NCBI RefSeq assembly: GCF_003264365.1
Contig: NZ_PYAK01000048.1
Location: 1 to 46,184, forward strand
DNA from: Micromonospora noduli
GTDB lineage: Bacteria > Actinomycetota > Actinomycetes > Mycobacteriales > Micromonosporaceae
DNA length: 46,184 bases
Direction: 5' to 3'
Shown here: piece after piece, positions 1 to 7,853 of the stretch
How positions within the stretch are numbered: position 1 is the first letter of the stretch
Layout: every line of letters starts with the position of its first letter
The notes under the pieces: model-generated
Database searches by the model: none
Told to the model about the DNA's origin: nothing
The model's input: only the letters and a program-made list of their open reading frames with translations
Position numbers and translations under genes: made by a program

Positions 1-647
1 CCCCCTCGGCGCGGCGGCTCGGCGGGGACGGGTGGCCGGGGCGCCGGACCCGGCACCGGCGGGGCACCCACCCGAGGGCCCGGGCTCCGCGCGGGCCTTC
101 GGGGTGCGAGCGGAGCACTCTCGGGCCCGGACGAGGTTGCCGCCGTCACCGGAGGCGATCCAGCGGCTGGCGCGGCGTCCCGCGGCGGCATGCCGGGCCG
201 GGTGCGGGCCAACGTCTCGGCCCGCTCCAGGCGAGCGCGGGCACCCATGGCACGGCCGGGCAGTCGCACGTCGCCTCGGGACAGCTGCGACACGAACCAG
301 GCCGGCAGGTAGCCCTCGACCGGCAGGCCCGGATTGACGGCGAGCCACCACTCGTGGTTGGGCCAACTGGCCGCGAGATCGGCGAAGGGGATGCGTCGGT
401 TGCCGCCGGCGTGATCGCCGAGACAGGCCCGCAGGGCGGCGGCGGAGGTGAAGGCCAGGACGTGGGTCCGGCCGCCGGTGGTCCACGTGCCCCATCCGGC
501 GGGTGGCTGACCGGGCTGCGTCGGCGCGGAGACCGGCAGCAGCACATCGGTGCGGGACAGGAGCCGGAAGTAGAGCTCCTGGTCGTTGGCGCGCAGCGCG
601 TCGCGCATCGCCACCTCGGCCTCCGTGGCCGGCTCCCATGCGGTCAC
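1..647 (-). CDS. SseB-family protein of the ESX locus (3' end off the window)
   Basis: The frame reads leftward from a GTG at 645-647 that has a good GGGGAGG Shine-Dalgarno just upstream, and it stays open to the window edge (about 215 codons seen). The N-terminal part (about residues 1-140) looks like an SseB N-terminal domain: an acidic start (EAEVAMRDAL), LLPVSAP, a WTTGGRTHVLAFTS strand and an NPGLPVEGYLPAW segment. After that it becomes a Pro/Ala/Arg-rich, probably disordered tail. SseB-like proteins recur in actinobacterial type VII secretion loci; their role there is not well defined and secretion accessory or chaperone work is an inference. It is divergent from mycP across about 150 bp containing a palindrome. 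The family call is moderate; the existence of the gene is well supported by codon use and the ribosome-binding site. Confidence 0.72.
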   Translation of the reverse strand, partial: MTAWEPATEAEVAMRDALRANDQELYFRLLSRTDVLLPVSAPTQPGQPPAGWGTWTTGGRTHVLAFTSAAALRACLGDHAGGNRRIPFADLAASWPNHEWWLAVNPGLPVEGYLPAWFVSQLSRGDVRLPGRAMGARARLERAETLARTRPGMPPRDAAPAAGSPPVTAATSSGPESAPLAPRRPARSPGPRVGAPPVPGPAPRPPVPAEPPRRG

Positions 648-685
648 GGCCACCTCCCCTTCCGAGAACAGGCCACAGGTATCGC

Positions 686-706
686 GTACAACCTACAAGG
701 TGGTAC
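686..706. promoter_or_regulatory. 21-bp pseudo-palindrome between sseB-like gene and mycP
   Basis: Two nine-base arms, GTACAACCT and AGGTGGTAC, flank ACA and match as inverted repeats at eight of nine positions. It lies in the 152-bp gap between two divergent ESX genes, 39 bp from one start and 94 bp from the other. Size and symmetry fit a dimeric repressor operator, for example GntR- or TetR-like. The cognate regulator is not visible in the window. Confidence 0.5.
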
Positions 707-799
707 CAAGATCACAATGGCTGGCTGCCGGCGGTCAGCCAGGGCGTGCAGGAGGGGATAACATCCCGTTCCGGAGCCGACACGATACGGAGGGTGTCG

Positions 800-2023
800 A
801 TGTCCCGATCGATCACACGCCCGGTCCTCGCAGGTCTGGCCGCCAGCCTGTTGACCGTACCGGCCCTTCCGACCGTCGCCGCCACCGCCGGGCTCCGGGC
901 GGCACCGGCCTGCGCGACAGCACTCGCCCCCGTCCGGCCGGTCGCGGCCACGCCCTGGCCACAGCAACGGTACGACCCCGCGCGGCTCGCGCCGCTGGCC
1001 ACCGGCGCCGGGGTGACCGTCGCGGTGGTCGACTCCGGGGTGGACCGGGTGCACCCGCAGCTGGCTGGGCGGGTGCTGGCCGGCGCCGACCTGCTCGACC
1101 CCGGCGGGGACGGTGGTCGGGACTGCGCCGGGCACGGCACCGGTGTGGCGAGCATCATCGTCGCGGCACCCCGCCGCGACGTCGCCTTCCGCGGCTTGGC
1201 ACCGGGTGCCCGGATCCTGCCGGTGCGGGTGAGTGAGCAGCAGGTGGTGCAGGGGCGGGAGTCGGGGCGTACGGTCAGCGCCGACGAGTTCGCCCGGGCC
1301 ATCCGGTGGGCCGTCGACCATGACGCCGACGTGGTGAACCTGTCCGTGGTGCTGTACGCGGACGACCCGGAGGTCCGTTCGGCCGTGCGGTACGCGGTCG
1401 ACCGGGACGTGGTGCTGGTGGCCGCCGCCGGCAACCTGCACGGCAGCGGGGACCCCCGACCATTCCCCGCCGGCTACGACGGGGTGCTCGGCGTGGGCGC
1501 GATCGGGGCGGACGGCGGGCGGGCGGCGTTCTCGCAGACCGGCCCGTACGTCGACCTCGTGGCCCCGGGCAGCGAGGTGCTTACCGCCGCACCCGGTGCC
1601 GGCCACCATCGGGTCGAAGGCACCAGTTACGCGGCGCCCTTCGTGGCCGCCACCGCCGCGTTGCTGCGGGAATATCGGCCGGAGCTGACCGCCGCCCAGG
1701 TGGCGGAGCGGATCATCGCCACCGCCGATCCAGCGCCGGGCGCGGGCCGGGGCGGCGCATACGGCGCCGGGGTGTTGAACCCCTACCGGGCGGTCACCGA
1801 GACCAGCGGCGGCCGTGTGGGCGGCGCTCGGCCGGTCGCCGCCCTCGCCGACGATCCGGCCGACCCGGCGCAGCTCGCCCACCAGGCCCGCCGGGCCGCC
1901 GCACGGGACCGAGCCCTGCTGGTCGGCGCGGTGGCCGGCATCACGGCGGTCACCGTGGCGCTGCTCGCCCTGGTGGTGCCCCGTGGCGCCCGTCGGCGCT
2001 GGCGCCCGGCCGGCCCCGCCTGA
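800..2023 (+). CDS. mycP: Type VII secretion-associated serine protease mycosin
   Basis: This is a subtilisin-family (S8) protease of 407 residues anchored in the membrane, part of or attached to the ESX secretion machine, where mycosins process substrates and stabilise the complex. The ATG at 800 is preceded by GGAGGG at 789-794. An N-terminal signal peptide covers about residues 5-30. The catalytic triad is visible: Asp78 in VAVVDSGVD, His112 in CAGHGTGV and Ser276 in EGTSYAAP, with the oxyanion Asn212 in AAAGN. A C-terminal transmembrane helix (about 373-393, LLVGAVAGITAVTVALLALV) is followed by a basic tail, as usual in mycosins. A longer open frame starts upstream but lacks coding character. 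Neighbouring WXG100 and EccE genes support the role. The stop codon begins a short tandem repeat. Confidence 0.93.
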   Translation: MSRSITRPVLAGLAASLLTVPALPTVAATAGLRAAPACATALAPVRPVAATPWPQQRYDPARLAPLATGAGVTVAVVDSGVDRVHPQLAGRVLAGADLLDPGGDGGRDCAGHGTGVASIIVAAPRRDVAFRGLAPGARILPVRVSEQQVVQGRESGRTVSADEFARAIRWAVDHDADVVNLSVVLYADDPEVRSAVRYAVDRDVVLVAAAGNLHGSGDPRPFPAGYDGVLGVGAIGADGGRAAFSQTGPYVDLVAPGSEVLTAAPGAGHHRVEGTSYAAPFVAATAALLREYRPELTAAQVAERIIATADPAPGAGRGGAYGAGVLNPYRAVTETSGGRVGGARPVAALADDPADPAQLAHQARRAAARDRALLVGAVAGITAVTVALLALVVPRGARRRWRPAGPA

Positions 2024-2083
2024 GCCCACCCGCGCACGGCTTGAGCCCGCCCACACACGGTCTGAGCCCGCCCGCGTACGGCC
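2021..2083 (+). repeat. Three tandem 21-bp units starting at the mycP stop codon
   Basis: Units at 2021-2041, 2042-2062 and 2063-2083 share TGAGCCC(A/G)CCC followed by a CACGG or TACGG ending, with a few substitutions between copies. Each unit begins with TGA, so the stop codon itself is triplicated in frame (21 is a multiple of three). It lies between mycP and the convergent WXG100 gene. Confidence 0.75.
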
Positions 2084-2150
2084 CTGACCGCCGACCGGCT
2101 GCGGGCGGGGCGCTGACCCGGACACGGTCAGCGCTCCCGGCCCACATCGC

Positions 2151-2453
2151 TCACTGGAACAGCCCGGTGTTCTTCTTCTCGGTGTCCAGGTAGTCGGTGG
2201 CGGAGTCGTTCACCGCCAACCTGATGTCACGCAGCATCCCCTGCAGGTCCTGCGAGGCCGAACGCCACCGCGCCTGGCGCTGCTCGTAGGCCTGCCGCGC
2301 CTCGCCCGTCCAGCTCGCCACCAGCGGGGCGGCGTCGCGTTCGAGTTGGCCGAGTTGCGCGTCGAGGGTGTTCAACGCCTTCTGAATGTCAGCGCCGGCC
2401 TGCTGCAGCGCGGCGAAGTTGACGACCAGCACACCATGGTCCATCGGATTCAC
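2151..2453 (-). CDS. WXG100 family ESX protein (second of pair)
   Basis: A small secreted-type helical hairpin protein of 100 residues, the usual WXG100 length. The signature is Trp-Thr-Gly in LVASWTGEARQAYEQ at about residues 46-60, between two amphipathic helices. The C-terminus ends YLDTEKKNTGLFQ; a Y-x3-D/E-type export signal (YLDTE) is present. Such proteins work as dimers with a partner WXG100 protein and are exported by type VII secretion. It lies 12 bp downstream of the other WXG100 gene, so the two form one operon, convergent with mycP. The ATG at 2453 is used; a second ATG three codons in (MDHGVLV) is an alternative. Confidence 0.92.
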   Translation of the reverse strand: MNPMDHGVLVVNFAALQQAGADIQKALNTLDAQLGQLERDAAPLVASWTGEARQAYEQRQARWRSASQDLQGMLRDIRLAVNDSATDYLDTEKKNTGLFQ

Positions 2454-2465
2454 TCCCCAGCGGGA

Positions 2466-2786
2466 TCAGAGCGGCAACTGGATGCCGCCGCGGTTGGTGC
2501 CGGCCACCCGGCTGGCCACCTCGTCGTCGGACGCGTGGTACTGCCGGCCGGCGGTGCGGATCGCACCGGCGGTCTCTCGCAGCGCGCGGTGCAGCGCCGC
2601 CTGGTCCTGTGACCACTGCTGCTTGACCTGCTCGAACGACCGGCCACCAGCGCCACGCCAGGCCTGCTGCAACACCTCCAGCTCGGCCAGCAGGCCGGTC
2701 AGCATGGACTGCAACGACTGGTCCACCTGCTCGAACTTCGCGGCAGTCTGCTGCATCACCGCTGCTTCTGCCTTGGTTTGGGACAT
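2466..2786 (-). CDS. WXG100 family ESX protein (first of pair)
   Basis: This 106-residue protein begins MSQTKAEAAVMQQTAAKFEQ. It has the WXG motif as Trp-Arg-Gly in LQQAWRGAGGRSFEQVKQQW at about residues 39-58, with predicted helices on both sides. The ATG at 2786 is preferred over a longer frame because the upstream residues are Arg/Gly/Ser-rich noise and the family length is about 100. The downstream WXG100 gene follows after 12 bp, the arrangement of heterodimer partners. It is divergent from eccE across about 290 bp that carries a palindrome. It is probably a substrate or structural partner of the type VII system. Confidence 0.92.
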   Translation of the reverse strand: MSQTKAEAAVMQQTAAKFEQVDQSLQSMLTGLLAELEVLQQAWRGAGGRSFEQVKQQWSQDQAALHRALRETAGAIRTAGRQYHASDDEVASRVAGTNRGGIQLPL

Positions 2787-2924
2787 CCGGACGTCACCTC
2801 GTCTCTCGGATCGCACCTGGCCGTCGACGCGCCCACCCCTGGGTGACGCGTCGTCGCTGGGCCCGGTCGTCGAGCACTGAGACACGGGTCAGCGACTGAC
2901 TTCGTGGCTGACGGTAGCGAGCTC

Positions 2925-2940
2925 GTAGCAGTTCTGCTAC
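2925..2940. promoter_or_regulatory. Perfect short palindrome in the esx/eccE divergent region
   Basis: GTAGCAG and CTGCTAC form seven-base arms around TT. Just upstream are a second GTAGC and a CGAGCTCG palindrome (2918-2925 region). It lies in the 290-bp gap between the WXG100 pair and eccE. An operator is possible; a small transcript hairpin is the alternative. Confidence 0.35.
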
Positions 2941-3076
2941 CCCACCGGCTTCCCCTGTGGACAACCGAGGCGGCCATCGGTCGCTTACGATGTGCCGCAG
3001 CCACGTCGCGGCGCGTGACGGGCCGCCGGAGGGCGGCCGGCCGCCCGACCCGGTCCCCACTGGTCGAGGAGGCACG

Positions 3077-5038
3077 GTGCCGGCGATCACCACCGGAGGG
3101 CCGCACCCGCCGACCCCGGTCGGGTCCGAGGCAGGTGCCTCCCCACGGGTGGGCGGGCCAGGCCGACCCACCGACCGCGGTCCGGGGTCGGTCGATCAGC
3201 GCACCCCCCGTCGCCGGTCGCCGGTGGCCCACTGGGTCGCACTCGGCCGTCGTGCGGCTGCCGGAGCGCGAGCCGGCCAACTGGTCACCGCACAGGTCGC
3301 GGCGGCGCTCGTGCTCGTCGCCCTCGGCCGGCCCGCACCGGTCGTCGCGGCGGCCGTACTGGTGGCCGTGCTGCTGGTGGCCGCCGCCTGGGTGCCGGTG
3401 CGCGGGCGGTGGCTGTTCGAGTGGCTGGGCACCGCCATCGGGCACCTCACCCGCCGGCGGGTGTTGACCGGGCCGGCCGACGCGGCCGAACTGCTCGACC
3501 TGGTCGCCCCGGGCACTGTGGTCCGCTCGACCGAGTTGACCGGCGGGCCGGCGGCCGTCCTGGAGGACACCACCGGCATGGTCGCGCTCCTGGAGCTCGG
3601 CGACCCCGGCGACCTGCTGGGCGACGTGTCCCAGGCGATCCCCGCCCCGGCCGCGTTACTCCCCCCGACCGGGCCGGACCAGCCCCCGCTGCTGGTCCAA
3701 CTGCTGCTCGCCGGTGCGCCGGCGCCGGTGCCGAGCACCGGTGGCACTGTCGGCACGTCGTACCGGCAGCTCACCGACGGGCGGCTCGCCGGGCGCGAGC
3801 GGGCGGTGGTGGCGGTCCGGGTGCTGCGGGTGAACGGTTGGTCCGAGGAGGACCTGCGCCGGGCCCTCGCCGGCACGGTTCGCCGGATCGTCCGCCGACT
3901 CGGGCCGTTGGCCGCGCGGCCGCTCGGGGTGCCGGCGGCGCTGCGTGTCCTGGGCGAGCTGGCCCACCACGACGGCGAACCGGTCCGGGAGTCCTGGCCG
4001 GCGATCCGGTCCGGCACTCTCGTCCAGGCCACCTTCCGTCTGCTCCACTGGCCCGACGCGCGCGCTGCGGCCGGACGCCGGCTGGTGCCCCGCCTGCTCG
4101 CGCTGCCGGCGACGGCCACGACGGTGTCGATCTGCTCAGGTCCGTCGCCGACGGTGTCGACGTCGTCGGGTCCGCCGGCGGCCAGTGAAGTGCCGACCGA
4201 GCTGACCGTACGCCTGGCCGCCGGGACGGCGGCCGAGTTGACGGCGGCCACCGAGGCGCTGGTCCGCCTGGTGACCGACCTGGGCGGAAAGCTGCGACGA
4301 CTTGACGGCGCCCACCTGAGCGGGCTGGCCGCCACGCTGCCGTTGGCGCTGACGGCACCCGGGGCGCGTCCCCGCCCACCGGCACCCGGAGCGCGACCCG
4401 ACTCGGCGGTCGACGACTGGGAGCTGTCACTGGGCGACGCGGGAATGATGGTCGGCACCAACCGGCACGGCCGAGCGGTCACCGTGCGTCTGTTCCGGCC
4501 GGAGAGCACCCGTGTGCTGCTGGTCGGCGGGGTGCGGGCAGCCCAGCTGGTGGCCCTGCGCGCCCTGGCACTCGGCGCCCTGGTGGTGGTGCAGACCGCC
4601 CGGCCACGCGCCTGGGAACCGTTCATCCGAGGAGTTGGCGCGCCGGGCGGCACGATCCCGTTGCTCCCTCCCGGTCGGGCGGTCGCCGACGGGGTGGGCA
4701 CCGCGCTGCGTCCGTTGCTGCTGATCGTCGACGCCGGGCCGGTGGCGGCCGAGGCCGCGCCGGGCCCGCCGTGGCGGGCCACCCTGGTCGTACGCGACGA
4801 GCTGACCCCGGCCGATGTGGACGCGTTGAGCCGGGCCGACCTGGCGTTGCTCCAGCCACTGACCTCCACCGAGGCCACCCTGGCCGGAGCCGCGCTGGGA
4901 CTGGGCGGCTCGGCCGAGTGGCTGACCCGGATCCGGGAAGACATGGTGGCCGTGGTCAACCGTCGGGCGCTGCGCTGGGCACTGCTCTCCCCCACTCCGA
5001 TCGAGGCGCAACTGATCGGGCCGCCGACGCGCGGCTGA
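3077..5038 (+). CDS. eccE: Type VII secretion membrane component EccE
   Basis: A membrane protein of about 653 residues and part of the ESX inner-membrane complex. The GTG at 3077 is chosen because GAGGAGG lies four to five bases upstream; the longer frame from 2957 has no such signal. A proline/glycine-rich cytosolic N-terminus is followed by two close hydrophobic helices (about residues 70-86 and 88-107, with ALVLVALG and VVAAAVLVAVLLVAAAW), the usual EccE topology. The large remainder is soluble, containing a VVAVRVLRVNGW segment, an SLGDAGMMVGTNRHG segment and a C-terminal LTSTEATLAGAALGLG. It is longer than mycobacterial EccE, with extra Pro/Ala-rich linkers. Position beside mycP and the WXG100 pair supports the call more strongly than its own diverged sequence. 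Confidence 0.8.
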   Translation: MPAITTGGPHPPTPVGSEAGASPRVGGPGRPTDRGPGSVDQRTPRRRSPVAHWVALGRRAAAGARAGQLVTAQVAAALVLVALGRPAPVVAAAVLVAVLLVAAAWVPVRGRWLFEWLGTAIGHLTRRRVLTGPADAAELLDLVAPGTVVRSTELTGGPAAVLEDTTGMVALLELGDPGDLLGDVSQAIPAPAALLPPTGPDQPPLLVQLLLAGAPAPVPSTGGTVGTSYRQLTDGRLAGRERAVVAVRVLRVNGWSEEDLRRALAGTVRRIVRRLGPLAARPLGVPAALRVLGELAHHDGEPVRESWPAIRSGTLVQATFRLLHWPDARAAAGRRLVPRLLALPATATTVSICSGPSPTVSTSSGPPAASEVPTELTVRLAAGTAAELTAATEALVRLVTDLGGKLRRLDGAHLSGLAATLPLALTAPGARPRPPAPGARPDSAVDDWELSLGDAGMMVGTNRHGRAVTVRLFRPESTRVLLVGGVRAAQLVALRALALGALVVVQTARPRAWEPFIRGVGAPGGTIPLLPPGRAVADGVGTALRPLLLIVDAGPVAAEAAPGPPWRATLVVRDELTPADVDALSRADLALLQPLTSTEATLAGAALGLGGSAEWLTRIREDMVAVVNRRALRWALLSPTPIEAQLIGPPTRG

Positions 5039-5100
5039 ATCCACCGGGACGGCCAGCCGGCGGGTTACGTCGGTGCGGTGTCCGTGGCACGATCCCCGCC

Positions 5101-5487
5101 ATGGGTTTTCTGAAAGGTCTGCTGATTCGGCTGGCCAGCACAGCTCTGGCTTTCTGGCTGGCCACGCTCCTCATCCCGGGCATCTCCCTGGATTCGAACT
5201 CGGCCACCGAGACGGTGACCACGCTGCTCCTGGTGGCGGTGATCTTCGGCGTGGTCAACGCGGTTCTCCAGCCGATCATCAAGACCGTCGGTTGTGGCTT
5301 CTACCTGCTGACCCTGGGTCTCATCGCCCTGGTGGTGAACGGACTGCTCTTCCTGCTCACCAGCTGGATCGCCGACCAGGCCGGGCTGCCGTTCTCGGTG
5401 GACGGTTTCTGGCCGGCAGCAGTGCTCGGCGCCCTCTTCGTGAGCATCGTGACCTGGATCCTCGGCGCCGTCCTCGACCGGGACTGA
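5101..5487 (+). CDS. Phage-holin-superfamily-IV-like four-helix membrane protein
   Basis: A 128-residue protein with four hydrophobic segments (LASTALAFWLATLLIPG, TTLLLVAVIFGVVNAVLQP, GFYLLTLGLIALVVNGLLFLL, AAVLGALFVSIVTWILGAVL). This matches the widespread bacterial family annotated as phage holin family 4 superfamily IV. The VVNAVLQPIIK and LTLGLIALVVNGLL segments are typical of it. Despite the name, family members are chromosomal housekeeping-like genes with no proven lysis role. It stands alone between eccE (62 bp upstream) and the GNAT gene. There is no sign of a prophage around it. Confidence 0.85.
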   Translation: MGFLKGLLIRLASTALAFWLATLLIPGISLDSNSATETVTTLLLVAVIFGVVNAVLQPIIKTVGCGFYLLTLGLIALVVNGLLFLLTSWIADQAGLPFSVDGFWPAAVLGALFVSIVTWILGAVLDRD

Positions 5488-5615
5488 CCGCCGACCAGCC
5501 AGCACCGACCCGGTCCGTCCGGGGCTCCGACCTCGGCCGGGGCCCCGGCGGGCCGATGACCAGAGTTCGGGAATTTGGCGGCAAGACCGCCCATCTCGGC
5601 GGTTAGCGTCGCGGC

Positions 5616-6113
5616 ATGTTCTCGCTGACGTATTCCGACGGCCACCTGCTCAGCACCGATCCGGCGCGGATCGACCTGGACCTGGTGCACCACTGGTTGT
5701 CCACCGACGCGTACTGGGCGCTCGGACGAGACCGGGAGACCACCGAGCGGTCGTTCGCCGGCTCGCTGCCGTTCGGCATCTACCGGCCGGAGGACGGCCG
5801 CCAGGTCGCGGTGGCCCGGGTCGTCACGGACGGCGCCACCTTCGCCTGGCTCTGCGACGTGTACGTCGACCGCGCCGCCCGGGGTCGCGGGCTGGGCGGG
5901 TGGCTCGCCGGCGCGGTCCGCGATCACCTGGATGAGCTGGGCGTACGCCGGATCCTGCTCTGCACCAACGACGCCCACCAGGTGTACGCGGGGGTGGGCT
6001 TCACCCCGCTGGACGCGCCGCAACGGTGGATGCAGCTGGACCGGCGGCCCCCGGTGACCCCGATCACCGGAAAGGAACAAAGCAGCACTACGCCCCTTAC
6101 GGTGGAAGCGTGA
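5616..6113 (+). CDS. GNAT family N-acetyltransferase
   Basis: A 165-residue acetyltransferase of the single-domain GNAT fold. The acetyl-CoA-binding P-loop is seen as RAARGRGLGGWLAGAV at about residues 88-103, preceded by the strand TFAWLCDVYVD and followed by a C-terminal DAHQVYAGVGFTPL segment. The substrate cannot be read from the sequence; similar proteins are usually annotated only as GNAT. The final codons overlap the start of the transporter gene (GTGA at 6110-6113), so the two are probably co-translated. The last 20 or so residues (GKEQSSTTPLTVEA) lie outside the fold. Confidence 0.88.
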   Translation: MFSLTYSDGHLLSTDPARIDLDLVHHWLSTDAYWALGRDRETTERSFAGSLPFGIYRPEDGRQVAVARVVTDGATFAWLCDVYVDRAARGRGLGGWLAGAVRDHLDELGVRRILLCTNDAHQVYAGVGFTPLDAPQRWMQLDRRPPVTPITGKEQSSTTPLTVEA

Positions 6114-7036
6114 CGCCACTCCGCCTGGGATACCTCTACGGCCTCGGCGCGTACCTGCTCTGGGGTTTCTTTCCGCTCTACCTGAAGCTGCTGCGACCCG
6201 CCGGCCCGCTGGAGATCCTGGCCCACCGGATCGTCTGGTCGGTGCTCTTCGTGGCCCTGCTGCTGGCGGCGCTGCGCAACGTCGGCTTCCTGCGGGCGCT
6301 GCTGCGCCGCCCCTGGGCGCTGGCGGGGATCCTCGCCGCCGCCGCACTGATCGCGGTCAACTGGGGCACCTACATCTACGGGGTCAACTCCGATCGGGTG
6401 GTGGAGACCGCGCTCGGCTACTTCATCAACCCGTTGATCGTGGTGCTGCTCGGGGTGACGGTGCTGCGGGAACGGCTACGCCCGGCGCAGTGGGTGGCGC
6501 TGGGGATCGGCGCGTCGGCGGTCGCGGTGCTCACAGTGGACTACGGCCGGCTGCCCTGGCTGGCGTTGACCCTGGCGTTCAGCTTCGCCGGCTACGGCCT
6601 GGTGAAGAAGCGGCTCGGGCTGCCTGCGGCGGAGGGGCTCTTCGTCGAGTCTGCAGTGCTGGCGTTGCCCGCGCTGGGCTACCTGGGCTGGGTGACGGCG
6701 AAGGGCGACCTGGCCTTCGGGCACGTCTCGGCCGGGCACACCGCGCTGCTGGTGCTGGCCGGCGCGGCCACGGCGATTCCGCTGCTGCTGTTCGCCGGGG
6801 CGGCCAACCGACTGCCCCTGAGCAGCCTCGGCACGCTCCAGTACCTGACGCCGGTTCTTCAGCTCGGCTGCGGGGTGCTGATCTTCCACGAGCCGATGCC
6901 GCCGGCCCGGCTGGCCGGCTTCGCGCTGGTCTGGCTGGCCCTGATCGTCTTCACCGCCGACGCCGTCCGAACCTCCCGCCGCACCCGCCAGCCCCACCAA
7001 CCGACCTCCACCCCCACCCCTGTCCCCACCCCCTGA
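6110..7036 (+). CDS. rarD: EamA-family permease, RarD type
   Basis: A polytopic inner-membrane protein of 308 residues with about ten hydrophobic helices and duplicated EamA halves. RarD features are visible: GLGAYLLWGFFPLYLKLL at the N-terminus, EILAHRIVWS, NWGTYIYGVNSDRVVETALGY and GYFINPLIVVLLGVTVLRERL. The chloramphenicol-sensitivity name RarD is historical and the true substrate is unknown. The start GTG at 6110 overlaps the GNAT stop; the longer frame upstream is read from inside the GNAT gene. The extreme C-terminus (PHQPTSTPTPVPTP) is a short Thr-Pro tail. A long inverted repeat that could stop transcription lies directly after the stop. Confidence 0.9.
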   Translation: MTPLRLGYLYGLGAYLLWGFFPLYLKLLRPAGPLEILAHRIVWSVLFVALLLAALRNVGFLRALLRRPWALAGILAAAALIAVNWGTYIYGVNSDRVVETALGYFINPLIVVLLGVTVLRERLRPAQWVALGIGASAVAVLTVDYGRLPWLALTLAFSFAGYGLVKKRLGLPAAEGLFVESAVLALPALGYLGWVTAKGDLAFGHVSAGHTALLVLAGAATAIPLLLFAGAANRLPLSSLGTLQYLTPVLQLGCGVLIFHEPMPPARLAGFALVWLALIVFTADAVRTSRRTRQPHQPTSTPTPVPTP

Positions 7037-7039
7037 CCT

Positions 7040-7112
7040 CGCGATCTTGCAGTTTCGGTCGTCGATATACCCGACACGCCCCTTACAGAAGGGCAGAAAT
7101 TGCAAGATCGCG
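7040..7112. repeat. Long inverted repeat at rarD / anti-sigma convergence
   Basis: CGCGATCTTGCAGTTTC at 7040-7056 pairs with GAAATTGCAAGATCGCG at 7096-7112, with 16 of 17 positions complementary. The 39-bp middle carries a smaller hairpin (CCCTT/AAGGG near 7080-7093) and is AT-richer than its surroundings. The two flanking genes converge on it, so it can serve as a bidirectional terminator. From memory, CGCGATCTTGCA-type inverted repeats occur many times in Micromonospora genomes, which suggests a dispersed repeat family. Confidence 0.8.
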
Positions 7113-7136
7113 GAGGGCCAGGGGTGGGCGGGCGGG

Positions 7137-7853
7137 TCAGGGGACGGCGTAGGTCAGGAGGGGCGTGCCGTCGGCTTTCTGCAACTCCACGCTGACCAGC
7201 TCGGCGTCGGTGAACCTCGTCGCGCCGGTGAAGCTGAGGTCGTCGCCCGGAGCCGCCAGCCAGGAGCCGATCTGCTCGGTGGCGCCGTTCGGACCACGCG
7301 CCACCAGCCGGAACGGGTACGCCTTGCCGTAGCTCGTCCGCGCGTCGTACCCGCAACGCATGGTCACCTCGGTGCCCCACTTGGTGCCGGTCAGCCCGAG
7401 GTCGGCGTGCACCGGCCCGGCGGCGGCCACCGGTCGCATGGCCACCATCGACACCTGCGGTGCCGGGTTACCCTGCGCGCCGGGCGGCCGGGACTGGTCG
7501 ACCGGTCGAGGCAGCGCCACGGCGGTGCCCACACCGACCAGCAGCGCCAGCCCGGCGGCGGCCAGTGTGGTCAGTGCGTACCGTCGCCGGTCCGCGGCGC
7601 GTTCCCGACGACGGCGCTGGCGGGCCTCGTCGAGCAGCGCGGGCACCCGGGGCGGGGCCGGCGGCGGCAGAATCTGCTCCAACCCCGCCGGGTCGAGGCG
7701 CCCGAGCAACCCGGGCAGGACGGCGATCTCGGCGACCGCCTCCCGACACGAGGCGCAGCCGCCCAGGTGCCGCTCGTAGGCCGCCCGCTCGGCGGGGGCC
7801 AGGGCGCCCAGCACGTACGCGCCGTCGTCGTACGCGAACTCGCACCGGGTCAT
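7137..7853 (-). CDS. Anti-sigma factor with zinc-binding N-terminus (RslA-like)
   Basis: A 238-residue membrane protein that should hold the upstream ECF sigma factor inactive. The N-terminal zinc anti-sigma motif is visible: Cys4, then His29-x3-Cys33-x2-Cys36 in ERHLGGCASCREAV. A linker rich in proline and arginine leads to one transmembrane helix (about 92-114) and an extracellular C-terminal domain (about 125-238, ending SVELQKADGTPLLTYAVP), as in RslA/RskA-type proteins. Its ATG overlaps the sigma stop (ATGA at 7850-7853), so the two are translated together. Longer frames upstream are read through the sigma gene. The released signal is probably redox or envelope stress, by analogy with M. 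tuberculosis RslA. Confidence 0.9.
   Translation of the reverse strand: MTRCEFAYDDGAYVLGALAPAERAAYERHLGGCASCREAVAEIAVLPGLLGRLDPAGLEQILPPPAPPRVPALLDEARQRRRRERAADRRRYALTTLAAAGLALLVGVGTAVALPRPVDQSRPPGAQGNPAPQVSMVAMRPVAAAGPVHADLGLTGTKWGTEVTMRCGYDARTSYGKAYPFRLVARGPNGATEQIGSWLAAPGDDLSFTGATRFTDAELVSVELQKADGTPLLTYAVP

Noticed and set aside
644..2125. Long open frame on the minus strand opposite mycP
   Set aside because: High-GC DNA gives long antisense frames; it lacks family motifs, while the plus frame has the full subtilisin triad and a ribosome-binding site.
3196..4995. 599-codon minus frame opposite eccE
   Set aside because: Ser/Arg/Thr-rich composition with no domain pattern, typical of the shadow of a real high-GC gene.
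5101..5487. Prophage remnant, suggested by a holin-like gene
   Set aside because: No other phage gene, attachment site or composition change; this family is common in bacterial chromosomes.
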